A DNA stretch of 64,000 nucleotides, from NCBI RefSeq assembly GCF_905220415.1, contig NC_059566.1, positions 1,550,001 to 1,614,000 on the forward strand. The letters run 5' to 3'. Position 1 is the first letter of the stretch; each line of letters starts with the position of its first letter. Position numbers and translations under genes: made by a program. This stretch comes from Colias croceus (lineage: Eukaryota > Arthropoda > Insecta > Lepidoptera > Pieridae). Positions 10,401 through 18,911 of this stretch are shown piece by piece. The notes under the pieces were generated by a model. The model did no database searches, was not told the origin of the DNA, and saw only the letters and a list, made by a program, of their open reading frames with translations.

Positions 10401-11892
10401 TTATATACTTAAACCTTCCTCTTGAATCACTATCTATTGAAAAAACCACATCAAAATCCGTTGCGTAGTTTTAAAGATTTAAGCATACAAAGGGACATAG
10501 GGACATAGAACGCCCACCCGCGACTTCACCCGTGTTTTCAAAGAAAAATCCGCATAGTTCCTGTTCCTGTGGGTTTTTATAAAAAGTAGCATAAGTATGT
10601 CTTATTCTGGGTCTTCAGCTACTTATCAAATTTCATTGTAATCATTTTAGTAGTTTTTACGTGAAAGAATAACTAACAACCCTCCATCCTCACAAACTTT
10701 CGCGCTTATAATATTAGTAGGATTTATAAATATTAATTTACATGATGATTGAAAATAACTTATTTACTACTAGCTTTCCAACCGCGGCATCGCCCGCGCA
10801 GTCAAAGAAAAAACCCGCATAGTTCCCGTTCCCGTGGGATTTCCGGAATAAAACCTATCCTATGTCCCGGGCTAATAAGTAGCCTATGTCCTTTCTCGAG
10901 CATCAAAGTACCTCTATACCAAATTTCATGCAAATTGGTTCAGTAGTTAAGGCGTGATTGAGTAATAGACAGACAGACAGACAGAGTTACTTTCGCATTT
11001 ATAATATTAGTAAGTATGGATTACGAAAACTATGTCAACCAATATTTTTTTTATATTTATTACACTTAAAAAGTCGCACATACCGGGGAATTACGCTAGC
11101 GAAGCGTGACAATTCACAACAAAATTATTTTTCAATGTTAAAGCTAGTAACCTTAATCTTGTTGTATTTTTTTATTGCTTTTTTTATTAGCTGTTGCAGC
11201 TTCGCCTGCGTGTAAATATAATTTTTCATGGCCCAAACTTTTATCCCCTGGGGGGTAGAATTGATCAAAATCCTTCCTTAACGGATGCCTACGTCCTAAC
11301 ATCTACTTGCATGCCAAATTCCAGCCCGATTCGTCCAGTGGTTTGGGCTGTGCTTGATAGATCACTATGTTAGTTAGTCAGAGTTATTCTAAAAATATTA
11401 TAAACGTGAATGTTTGTGAGGATGAGTGGATGGATGGATGTTTGTTATTCTTTCACGTAAAAACTACTCAACCGATTTCAATGAAATTTGGTATGTAGGT
11501 AGTTAATGCGACACGTATACTTTTTTAAACTAATGGACCTTCTTCACAATGGGCGTTGGGCGTTTACACGATCACGATAGTGTAGACTGTAGAGTCTACA
11601 CTATCATAGAGATTTAAACCCAGGTTTAAATCTCTATGATCGGTCGTCATTGTAAATGTTTATAATATCTTGGTTTATATTGATGTAATTTGATAATCGT
11701 CGTAACGCCGGCAAACGTCGACTATTTGTTTGGCCAACTTTGCCCATTGTGAAGAGGGCTCCGGCCTATAAGACTAAATCACAATGTATGAACTTATCGA
11801 TTGATCCTTATAATCTAACTATAATTAACATAAGTTTTAAAAACTTACCCAAAGTTTGCCAACGCCAAAACGGCCAGCATTCGAATTGACAT
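2834..11892 (-). CDS. Flavin-containing amine oxidase (polyamine oxidase-like), complete
   Basis: Coding exons in order on the minus strand: 11892-11849, 10330-10154, 9438-9229, 8824-8608, 5265-5087, 4944-4674, 3776-3676, 3071-2834. All joints are GT/AG and in phase, giving 478 aa. A signal peptide (residues 1-17) is followed by the FAD-binding Rossmann motif GLGSAG (about 26-31), a GLEAMDRIGGR segment and EEGAEW. VIVTVSLGVLKE lies in the middle. The C-terminal FAD-contact segment GEATDPIHFSTVAG (about 447-460) completes the family signature. The family oxidises spermine, spermidine or their acetyl forms with FAD, releasing H2O2. The signal peptide suggests secretion or lumenal location. An AATAAA at 2829-2834 overlaps the TGA stop. 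The gene is one of a tandem pair. The exact substrate cannot be told from sequence. Confidence 0.88.
4262..4436 (-). mobile_element. Helitron-like element, type D
   Basis: It reads CTAGCGATCCGCCCCGGCTT through CAGCCGTTCTCGAGTTATGC and ACACATTTTGCGATTCATTT. The same unit is inverted at 46675-46832 and decayed at 61830-62000. It sits in an amine oxidase intron and abuts a TA microsatellite. Confidence 0.6.
4430..4482. repeat. (TA)n microsatellite
   Basis: About 50 bp of TA dinucleotides lie at the 5' edge of the type D element, inside the intron between amine oxidase exons at 4674 and 3776. Confidence 0.95.
5412..5725. repeat. Repeat fragments in the large amine oxidase intron
   Basis: CTAGCTTTTGCCCGCGGCTTC at 5412 onward is a decayed CTAG-ended element. 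It is followed at about 5575-5725 by a retroposon-tail-like block (AAGAAATTTATTGCC, CAAACGGATACAGCCTCAGC). The ORFs here are not gene-like. Confidence 0.4.
5726..6600. other. AT-rich intron interior
   Basis: No exon, tRNA-like box or clear repeat boundary was recognised. It lies within the 3.3 kb amine oxidase intron (5266-8607), upstream of the nested plus-strand gene. Confidence 0.4.
6935..8078 (+). CDS. Nested gene with Cys/His-rich N-terminal segment, unrecognised
   Basis: Two exons, 6935-7314 (donor GTGAGT) and 7751-8078 (acceptor TTTCTCAG), join in phase to give 235 aa ending at TAA 8076-8078. The first exon encodes MDEDNAVRIICFVCLQSDAP and later IGYHSTCYRSFNA; the second encodes ACIFCSKKYKCHKH. 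This CxxC...YHxxCYRxF pattern resembles uncharacterised insect proteins, many of which are linked to mobile elements; I do not know its function. It lies entirely inside a minus-strand amine oxidase intron. A good acceptor at 8417-8419 opens another 40-codon frame, so the true C-terminus may be longer. The intron between the exons holds a MITE. It could be a domesticated or dead transposon fragment. Confidence 0.5.
7480..7700 (+). mobile_element. MITE with AAGTGAAACTTCTTTA termini
   Basis: The ends GAAGTGAAACTTCTTTATGA and TAAAGAAGTTTCACTTC are inverted. Inside are ATCACGCGTGGTAGGGATAA and GATGGCGCGTAACGGAAAAA. Other copies occur at 22985-23175, 24855-25075 and 40115-40310. It sits in the intron of the nested gene. 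Confidence 0.7.
9592..9775 (-). mobile_element. Helitron-like element, type B/D hybrid
   Basis: It reads from CTAGAGGTCCGCCCCGGCTT through TTTCATGCAAATTGGTTCAG to ATAATATTAGTATGGA. Read on the minus strand it starts TCCATACTAATATTATAAAT and ends CTAG, as Helitrons do. It is in amine oxidase intron 2. Confidence 0.65.
9789..9958 (-). mobile_element. Helitron-like element, type A
   Basis: CTAGCTGTGCCCGCGGATTT through AAACAAACTCTTCAGCTTC. This inverted copy is next to the previous element in the same amine oxidase intron. Confidence 0.65.
10357..10730 (-). repeat. Type C repeat followed by a type B fragment
   Basis: CTAGCTTACCGCCCGCGGCT starts the type C unit (to about 10510). A CGCGACTTCACCCGTG segment then leads into ATAATATTAGTAGGATT, a decayed type B copy. 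Both are in amine oxidase intron 1. Confidence 0.55.
10771..11029 (-). mobile_element. Helitron-like element, type B
   Basis: CTAGCTTTCCAACCGCGGCA, then the GTTCCCGTTCCCGTGGGATT block and the CAGACAGACAGACAGAGTTA block, to ATAATATTAGTAAGTATGGA. Its short ORFs are repeat-derived. Confidence 0.65.
11180..11470. repeat. Decayed Helitron-like fragments
   Basis: AGCTGTTGCAGCTTCGCCTG and CCAGTGGTTTGGGCTGTGCT mark one relic. GAGTGGATGGATGGATGTTT marks the 5' part of another. No coding exon is seen. Confidence 0.4.
11532..11760. repeat. Foldback element with two perfect inner hairpins
   Basis: The outer ends CTTCTTCACAATGGGC and GCCCATTGTGAAGAGG are inverted. Inside, two hairpins sit back to back. 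One has a 13 bp stem (GATAGTGTAGACT, loop GTAG). The other has a 16 bp stem (CATAGAGATTTAAACC, loop CA). This lies in amine oxidase intron 1, close to the promoter. Confidence 0.7.
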
Positions 11893-11942
11893 CCACATCA
11901 CTGATCCCACAAGAGGTAACTCATATGTGTAAAGTTCAGAGC

Positions 11943-12068
11943 TATATATCCTTTATTCATCCAATTAAATGTCGTCATTCAATTAACGCGCTAGTCATTC
12001 AAATAATTAGATAACTGCGACATATTTCGCACTATAATAATCGAATAACCTACAGCATCCAGCGTGTT
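11943..12068 (-). promoter_or_regulatory. Putative promoter of the complete amine oxidase gene
   Basis: TATATA is at 11943-11948, about 55 bp upstream of the ATG (11892). The 19 bp block CTACAGCATCCAGCGTGTT at 12050-12068 is identical to one upstream of the left paralogue. The spacing from block to ATG differs (about 160 versus 80 bp), so an insertion or deletion has occurred between the copies. Confidence 0.5.
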
Positions 12069-12117
12069 TATTGAAAAAACCTTCATTGAGTATTGTTATT
12101 ACATTTTGGGCGTTTTA

Positions 12118-12368
12118 ACCGACTTCAAAAAAAGGAGGAGGTTATCAATTCGGCCTGTATGTTTTTTTTATGTATGTACACAGATTACTCCGAGGTTTCT
12201 GAACCGATTTACGTGATTCTTTTTTTGTTCGATGCGGGATGGTGTCGAATTGGTCCCATAAAAATTTTATTCAGATAGGCCCAGTAGTTTTTATTTTATG
12301 AGCATTTTTGTCTGTATTTGTAAATGTTGCAAGTGCAAGTTTGAAGTCGGTTGTTTTTAACGCAGTTA
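12118..12368 (+). mobile_element. Non-autonomous element, CCGACTTCAA termini (short form)
   Basis: It starts at AACCGACTTCAAAAAAAGG and ends TTGAAGTCGGTTGTTTTTAA CGCAGTTA. The ends are inverted over TTGAAGTCGG, and the body matches the element at 1557-2040. It lies just upstream of the conserved amine oxidase promoter block. Confidence 0.7.
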
Positions 12369-12439
12369 TCACTTGTTAACTGAGATGATTGAATTTTTGA
12401 AATAGCAACCGGTTGGTCTAGCATGCAAATTATAGATAT

Positions 12440-12712
12440 AAGGTAGGTATAAGTATCTAATACCACAATATGCAGATACAACCAGTAGGGAAACTTCATA
12501 TAACTCGTTCGAAATGGCTCACGCACTCAAGCAAGCGTGTTTACGAGAATCGTAATGGTATTAGCACAATAATTGACAGATAGGTATAAGAATATCCTAT
12601 AACGATTTTCGTAAACACGCATTGCTTGTGTGCGTGAGACATTTCAAACGTGTTGTATGAAGTTTCCCTACTGGTTGTATCTGCATACCTATTGTGGTAT
12701 TAGATAGGTAAT
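12440..12712. repeat. Large foldback palindrome, about 110 bp arms
   Basis: The left arm runs TATCTAATACCACAATATGC, AACCAGTAGGGAAACTTCAT, AAGCGTGTTTACGA. The right arm repeats these in reverse: CGTAAACACGC, ATGAAGTTTCCCTACTGGTT, TTGTGGTATTAGATA. The spacer is about 50 bp. A transcript would form a long hairpin. Confidence 0.75.
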
Positions 12713-12775
12713 ACTTTCTTGTGTTTCATTTTACGCAAGTTGCATTTAGACGAGCCATGTGTGCGAAACTTCGGA

Positions 12776-12951
12776 TCTATACTTACTAATATTATAAAGC
12801 TGAAGAGTTTGTTTGTTTGAACGCGCTAATCTCAGGAACTACTGGTCCGATTTGAAAAATTATTTCAGTATTAGATAGCCCATTTATCGAGGAACGTCAT
12901 CACTCTTAGACCAACAAGAGCAATGCGGGTGAAACCGCGGGGCACAGCTAG
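12776..12951 (+). mobile_element. Helitron-like element, type A
   Basis: TCTATACTTACTAATATTAT through GGGTGAAACCGCGGGGCACA and GCTAG, followed by T. Confidence 0.7.
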
Positions 12952-13344
12952 TAATGAAACAATCGCGTTTAAAATCCTATAAAGTATTCAATTTAAAAAT
13001 ATTTTAGGGTATAGCTGTTGTATATAACATGAAGGATGTTTGATTTTTTTAAGGCTAGGATGTTTTTGTAAAGTTTTTCTGATAAAAAAACAGTACGATT
13101 TCAGAGCTCTTCTAAAATAGGTCTATTTTAACAAATAAAAAAAAAGAATTTCCCGCTTTAACTCCGAAACTAGCAACCCTACAAAAAAATTTACACAGAA
13201 TATTATTCGTAGCAAATCAAATAATTTTCTACACCATTGTTTCTATTACGTATAATAAAAATTGGAGTGTCTGTTTTTAATATTGAAAAAACTTTTTTTA
13301 TTAAATGCATATGAATGTACATTGTACATGTACCATAAAAGTCC
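12952..13344. other. AT-rich intergenic stretch
   Basis: No gene or repeat boundary recognised. Short ORFs here are chance open frames. Confidence 0.4.
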
Positions 13345-13522
13345 TTTTACAATTTATTTCTGTCTGTTTGTTCCGGTTAATCTCAGGAACGGCTGGACCG
13401 ATTTTGACGGACTTTCACTGTCAGATAGCTGTTGTTATAAGGAGTAGCTTGGGCTATTTTTTATGCCGATTTTATCCCACAGGAATAACTCATTCTCGCG
13501 CGTGGGTGCGCGGCGCAACTAG
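13345..13522 (+). repeat. CTAG-ended repeat, diverged
   Basis: TTCTGTCTGTTTGTTCCGGT, AACGGCTGGACCGATTTTGA and a terminal GGCGCAACTAGT show a Helitron-like unit of another subfamily. Confidence 0.45.
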
Positions 13523-13699
13523 TCGTAAATTGAAAATAGAGAAGTTATAAACAAAGACAAGTTGAAAATATTGTTAAAATCTTCATGAAAAAAAATTCGT
13601 CGTAAGAATTGAAACAAAAACTAAAGATTATTGAAAAATTGTATTACTTAATAATAATAAATGTGTAATATGTACCTATAACTAGGTGTGAAATTAAAT

Positions 13700-13887
13700 T
13701 TATACTAATATTATAAAGCTGAAGAGTTTGTTTGTTTGAATGCGCTAATCTCGGGAACTACTGGTCCGATTTGAAACATTCTTTCGGTGTTAGATAGCCC
13801 ATTATCGAGGAAGGCTATAGGCTATATATCATCACGCTACAACCAACAGGAGTGGAGCCAGGGAATGAAACCGCGCGGAGCAGCTAG
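13700..13887 (+). mobile_element. Helitron-like element, type A
   Basis: TATACTAATATTATAAAGCT through GAAACCGCGCGGAGCAGCTA G. Confidence 0.7.
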
Positions 13888-13989
13888 TTGTGAAATAAAA
13901 TAAAATTCCTAAGTATAGAACAGCTGCATTTAGAGGTAGTTTTAAATATCGGGCTCGTACTTAAATCGATCTTTTATTTTTTATCTGTA

Positions 13990-14075
13990 TTTTTATTCTT
14001 TTGTTTTGTATGTATTTCTTGTTTTACCACGAATAAATAAATTCTATTCTATTCTATTCTAAATTGTACTTATAC
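13990..14075 (+). repeat. Retroposon tail with (ATTCT)n
   Basis: TTACCACGAATAAATAAATT is followed by four or five ATTCT units. This looks like the 3' end of a 5'-truncated non-LTR element. The remaining sequence up to 14424 is AT-rich with nothing recognised. Confidence 0.4.
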
Positions 14076-14424
14076 TGTGACATTTAGAAGTTCATACTAA
14101 ACAAAAAATAAAAATACAATAGATGGTAATGTAAGGCCATGCACATGGGATGAAAAACGTATTTAAAAATAATACAAATAAATAATAATTTAGCAAGAGA
14201 AATTAAGAATTTATGTGCGAACATAGACTTTAATTTTTTCACGTTAAGTTTTTAAACTATAGAATCGTAAAATTAAGAAAAAAACACTGTTCAGAGCAAG
14301 CAAGCAAATAATATTACCGATACATACACAATACTAAGCGAAATTGATTTTCAATTAAAATCAATTTCATTACCAACATTTCTATTACAAACATATTTTA
14401 TTACCGATTCGAAAAACGCGGCAA

Positions 14425-17400
14425 ATGCCTACCATAACGAAAATGAATTCACTCATAATCATGAACATTCTGTGTATATCTGTGGCGCACAAAATTCCTG
14501 ATTTAAAAGAAAATATAGATAATAAAACACATTTAAAATATGGAAAAGTACAAAAAGCGTGTTCCCAGATAGATGTTATTTGTAAAACTAACGATTCAAG
14601 CGTATGTTCTGTTAGACTATTTGACGGGAAACTGGAATATAAGGATTTTTTAAATTCATGTTATCATTCTATGAATAACATGTGTAATAATCCTGAAAAT
14701 GGTATGTTTTTATTACTATTGGAAATACGCAGTAATATTGAATGTGAAATTACCAAATTCAACAAAAAGGCCGCGTTTCATTGTTACAATATTGTAATCT
14801 TTGAAATAATGTTTCTTATTTGTAATAAAGATAGTTGTTAATAATCTCAATAGATGGCGCGGGGTGTCCATAAGAAATATAAAACTGAAAGAGTAGAATA
14901 AATTTGATTGCTCTGGCGGGAGTTGGTCAAGTCGCCCCGGATTGGCGGAAGACGCGAGTTCGAATCCCGCCTCATGATCGAATTGTTTCCATTCCAAAAA
15001 ATATATTTTTAAAATATTTTTTATAAAATCATTGTTCTAGAATATTACATAATTGTCTCTGGTACATGCAAAGACTTTCTCAATTCGCGTAGAAACAGTC
15101 CAATAGAAGTGCCGAATAATGCAACATCGGGGAAAATTACGATAATGCCATCAAAACCTGCCGCACCCACTACTTTAAAACGTGAGTATGTAACTTAATA
15201 AAGTATGGAATATTTCAGTTTATACTAGCTTTCTGCCTTGTCTATTAAAGTATATAGTTACAGAAATCGTCATTCAGAATTTAATAAAAGAGCGTGTGTG
15301 CCGAGCACACGTGTCAGAAATGAAACTTCTTTGGCAATATTCTTTTCAAAGATACCAAAATCACAGATAATATAATACTTACTATGCTAGTTCCAAAATC
15401 ATCGCCTTATTCCATGAAGTGTCGGTATTACCATGACTTGATCTTGAAATTTTACCCTCAACGCGCATAAAGACGTTTCACTCCAAACACCATTAAAATT
15501 TGACACGGATGGCGGAAAGCGACAATAGACTATCTAGTAAATAAATATTATCTCATATTCCTTAACTAGCTCATATTTATCCAGCGTTAGCTACTTTATA
15601 TACTTTATATAATACTAGCTTTCCACCCGCGGCATCGCCTGCGCAGTCAAAGAAAAACCCGCACAGTACCCGTTCCCGTGGGATTTCCGGGATAAAATCT
15701 ATCCTATGTCCTTTTTCGGGTATCAAAATATGAAAATATCTCTATACCAAATTTCATGCAAATTGGTTCAGTAGTTAAGGCGTGATTGAGTAACAGACAG
15801 AGTTACTTTCGCATTTATAATATTAATAGTATGGATCTATCCACAGATCTATCTATATCCTGTTGTCTATTGTCTATGGTCCACAGATAAAATACTACGC
15901 TCAGAAACGACACTAAGCACTCTGTACGACATTGAAACAGCGTTCGACTATCACACATGCCCGTATTCTTGTCCAAATGCGTATGACCCAGTATGCGTGG
16001 CTGTGAACAGAGGACATGGGTTGTATTTTAAGTTTTATACATTTGTCAATCATTGCGCTGGTGATCTGTATTATTGTAAGCATTGGCAAGGTGAGATGTG
16101 TTTCTATAATCTGTTTTTACATATATGGATGGATGGATGAATTTTATTTTTCTAGCTTACCGCCCGCGGCTTCGCCCGCTTTGTCTAAAACCTAATAAAT
16201 TATATACTAACTTTCCTTTTGAATCACTCTATCTATTAAAAAAAACCGCATCAAAATCCGTTGCGTAGTTTTAAAGATGTAAGCATACAAAAGGACATAG
16301 GGACAAAGGGACAGAGAAAGCGACTTTGTTTTATACTATGTAGCGATTTAGGGACCTTCAAAAAGAGAGCCTATTCCTATTTAAAAGGCCGGCAACACAC
16401 TCGCGATATCCCTGATCCCACGCACGCATCACTTTCATACAAAAATACATTATTTAAAAAAATGTATTATAGTATAAGAAATTACACGCAAGGCCGGGTT
16501 AAATATTAGTTTGAATGTAATAAGAATGTACTGCGATTCTACACAGCTACCTAATTGATGTAGGTAGTTGATAACAAATAGCAGCAAGTCAACGAATATT
16601 AGCAAAGTGAGGGTAGTTGGGTCGAACGTCGTAAAAACAACGTCCGAGCCAATAGGCACGATTCGTACGAATGCGCCACGGCCCACGAGTCATTAGTCAA
16701 AGGAAAGCGGCTTGTTATAGTATTCGACAGCTTAACAATACAGTAATAAAGCAGTCATACTGGAATACTTCTGAATATGATGAATGGAAAACTGAAATAT
16801 TGAATTTTTATACCAGAATAAGTGAAGTCATTCAGTCAGTATTTTATTGCGTTAGCATAAAAAAAGTTGGGTTCACACGAGTAAAAAAAATCTATATGTG
16901 TAAATAAAAATAACAGCTAACTATAACTAAATAATATAATATACTAGCTTACCGCCCGCGGCTTCGCCCGCTTTCTCTAAAACGATTTGAGATTTAAACT
17001 ATCCTATCTCTCAAGTTGGATCGAACTGCACATGGTGTGCGAATTTTATTATAATCGGTTAAGTGGTTTAGGAGTCCATTGTGGACAAACATTGTGACAC
17101 GAGATTTATATATATTAAGATAGCTTCGCACTTCTTAAAGTTTTAAGATCTGTTTTTTTTTAATTTAAGCATAAAAGATCAACAGAGTAACATATTCATT
17201 GCTATACCTGATAAGATCACAGAAAATATAATAGACTAGCTTTCCACCCGCAGCTTTGCCCGCGCAATCAAAGAAAAACCCGCATAGTTCCCGTTCCCGT
17301 GGGATTTCCGGGATAAAACCTATCCTATTTCCCGGGGAAAAAGTAGCCTATGTCCTTTCTCGCGTATCAAAATATCTCTATACCAAATTTCATGCAAATT

Positions 17401-17593
17401 GGTTCAGTAGTTAAGGCGTTATTGAGTAACAGACAGACAGACAGAGTTACTTTCACATTTATAATATTAGTATGGATACTTGATCTACACCTTACTAAAA
17501 CATCACCTTTCAGAGTTCAGTCCACCGCCCGACGAAGGAGAGATGGTCAAAAGTTCCCCATTGAGCTGGTCATTGTGTGCTGCATACAAGTAA
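14425..17593 (+). CDS. Secreted Kazal-like domain protein
   Basis: Exons 14425-14701, 15041-15181, 15887-16090 and 17514-17593 join in phase (233 aa). A signal peptide (LIIMNILCISVA, near residues 9-20; a second Met at codon 7 could be the start) is followed by KACSQIDVICKTNDSSVCS...FLNSCYHSMNNMC, one atypical Kazal-like unit. A second unit follows in exon 3: TCPYSCPNAYDPVCVA...FVNHCAGDLYYC. Kazal domains inhibit serine proteases or act as extracellular binding modules. The predicted location is extracellular. The last exon is uncertain: exon 3 ends in phase 1 and could also join an acceptor at 18131 (ending DIFSSLDLEK) or at 18780 (starting TVIFWNHTKEYPATDE). All three give open frames. An AATAAA near 18220 favours a 3' end there. 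No catalytic function is implied. Confidence 0.68.
14905..15000 (+). repeat. tRNA-derived SINE relic
   Basis: The segment has a B-box-like GAGTTCGAATCCCGCC and then TCATGATCGAATTGTTTCC. Relics with the same tail are at 27365-27435 and, reversed, at 48245-48310. No complete cloverleaf is seen, so it is not called a tRNA gene. It is in Kazal gene intron 1. Confidence 0.55.
15284..15495 (+). mobile_element. MITE, GAGCGTGTG/CACACGTGTCAG family
   Basis: AAAGAGCGTGTGTGCCGAGC, CACACGTGTCAGAAATGAAA and CTCAACGCGCATAAAG. Related copies are at 26432-26575, 45976-46143 and 51480-51640. In Kazal gene intron 2. Confidence 0.65.
15615..15835 (-). mobile_element. Helitron-like element, type B
   Basis: CTAGCTTTCCACCCGCGGCA through TTTCATGCAAATTGGTTCAG to AATATTAATAGTATGGA. 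It ends about 50 bp upstream of Kazal exon 3. Confidence 0.7.
16154..16340 (-). repeat. Type C interspersed repeat
   Basis: CTAGCTTACCGCCCGCGGCT through AAAGCGACTTTGTTTTATAC. It lies in Kazal gene intron 3. Confidence 0.6.
16344..16610 (+). repeat. Non-LTR retrotransposon 3' fragment
   Basis: It encodes a fragment like GTFKKRAYSYLKGRQHTRDI, resembling the C-terminus of lepidopteran non-LTR reverse transcriptase ORFs. The following AAATTACACGCAAGGCCGGG block and the TTGATAACAAAT block recur at 52230-52330. This is a dead fragment. Confidence 0.5.
16945..17122 (-). repeat. Type C-like repeat, variant
   Basis: CTAGCTTACCGCCCGCGGCT, TGGATCGAACTGCACATGGT and TTATATATATTAAGATAGCT. Related to type C at the CTAG end only. 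Confidence 0.5.
17233..17477 (-). mobile_element. Helitron-like element, type B
   Basis: CTAGCTTTCCACCCGCAGCT through CAGACAGACAGACAGAGTTA to ATAATATTAGTATGGA. It ends about 35 bp before the candidate last Kazal exon. Confidence 0.7.
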
Positions 17594-17619
17594 AGTTGTA
17601 ATATAGATAAATATTTAGA

Positions 17620-17935
17620 AACTAGCTTCCACCCGCGACCCTGTCCCCGCGGAAAAATTAAAATTTTTTTCTACGTATTTTTTCAGGATAAAAAGTATCC
17701 CATTTTATGCCCAGGATAGGTATAAGTACTAAGTTACATCGAAATTCCGCCGAAGAGCCGTTAGTTTTTACGTGATGCCTGAACATAGGTACAGACAGAC
17801 AGACAAAAATTTTTTTAATCACATATTTAGGTTTGGTATCGATCCAGTAACACTCCCTGCTATTTATTTTTAAATATTTTCAATGTACAGAATTGACCCT
17901 TCTACAGATTTATTATATGTGTATGTAGATTAAAG
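17620..17935 (-). repeat. Type E interspersed repeat
   Basis: CTAGCTTCCACCCGCGACCC, TTACGTGATGCCTGAACATA, TTTGGTATCGATCCAGTAAC and CTACAGATTTATTATATGTG. Copies of the same unit occur at 31052-31375 and 37436-37745. Confidence 0.6.
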
Positions 17936-18412
17936 ACTTTAAACGCGATTTATTCATTATATTATTTTCCCGACGTTTCGTACACTTAGCAGCTAGCGTC
18001 ATCAGCGTGTCTCCTCATGACCACTGTGAATTAATCGCGTAAAAAATCCGTTAAAATCTTTAATTTCTAAATTAATATAACTACTCGCGTAAAATCTATG
18101 TTTTTTTGTATACTATGTAATATTTTTCAGATATATTCAGTTCGCTCGATTTGGAGAAGTGACGTCATCAATGGGTTATTATGGCTGGCTGGCGGGGGAT
18201 CACAAGTATGTAGTAGCATAAGTAAATAAATATTGTGGAGACAAAGCTTTATACAACCGCGTAAATGGGTTCCACTACTACAAGCACATGATATACAGTG
18301 CGGGTATTTTCGATGGGCCCAGAGGCCAGGAGGGAAAGTTTTTGAAATACCGAAGATAGCAAATTTTTCTAAAAGGAAACATTCTTTTATTTTTTAAATA
18401 AATATAGCTACA

Positions 18413-18634
18413 CTAGTTTTCCACCCGCGGCTTCGCCCGCGCAGTCAAAGAAAAACCCGCATAGTTCCCGTTCCCGTGGGATTTCCGTGATAAAACCTAT
18501 CCTATTTCTCGGGGTAAAACGTAGCCTATCAAAATATCTCTAAATTTCATGCAAATTGGTTCAGAAGTTAAGGCGTGATTGAGTAACAGACAGACAGACA
18601 GTTACTTTCGCATTTATAATATTAGTACATATGG
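18413..18634 (-). mobile_element. Helitron-like element, type B
   Basis: CTAGTTTTCCACCCGCGGCT through CAGACAGACAGACAGTTACT to ATAATATTAGTACATATGGA. Confidence 0.65.
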
Positions 18635-18911
18635 ATTCAAAGATCTAAAATTTACTTGCTTGGACCGGGAATCTAACTAATTAAAATTAATATATTATTC
18701 CTTCCTTTACTTTGATTGTTGATGTTTGATGTGTTTAACTTGCTTCTTTGTATGTATATACTTATATTTGTTTTACAGGTACAGTCATATTTTGGAACCA
18801 CACGAAAGAATATCCGGCTACGGATGAAACAGCAAAAGAAAGATAAATGGAACATCAAGTGTAAATGAACTAAATGATAAATGAAAAACAATCTATTTTT
18901 AAATATTTATT

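Noticed and set aside
13262..13550. Overlapping short plus-strand ORFs (61 and 81 codons)
   Set aside because: They run through a CTAG-ended interspersed repeat in two frames and have no splice partners.
14905..14985. Possible tRNA gene (B-box GAGTTCGAATCCC)
   Set aside because: No complete cloverleaf or acceptor stem could be drawn. The same tail recurs at 27365 and 48245, so it is a tRNA-derived repeat.
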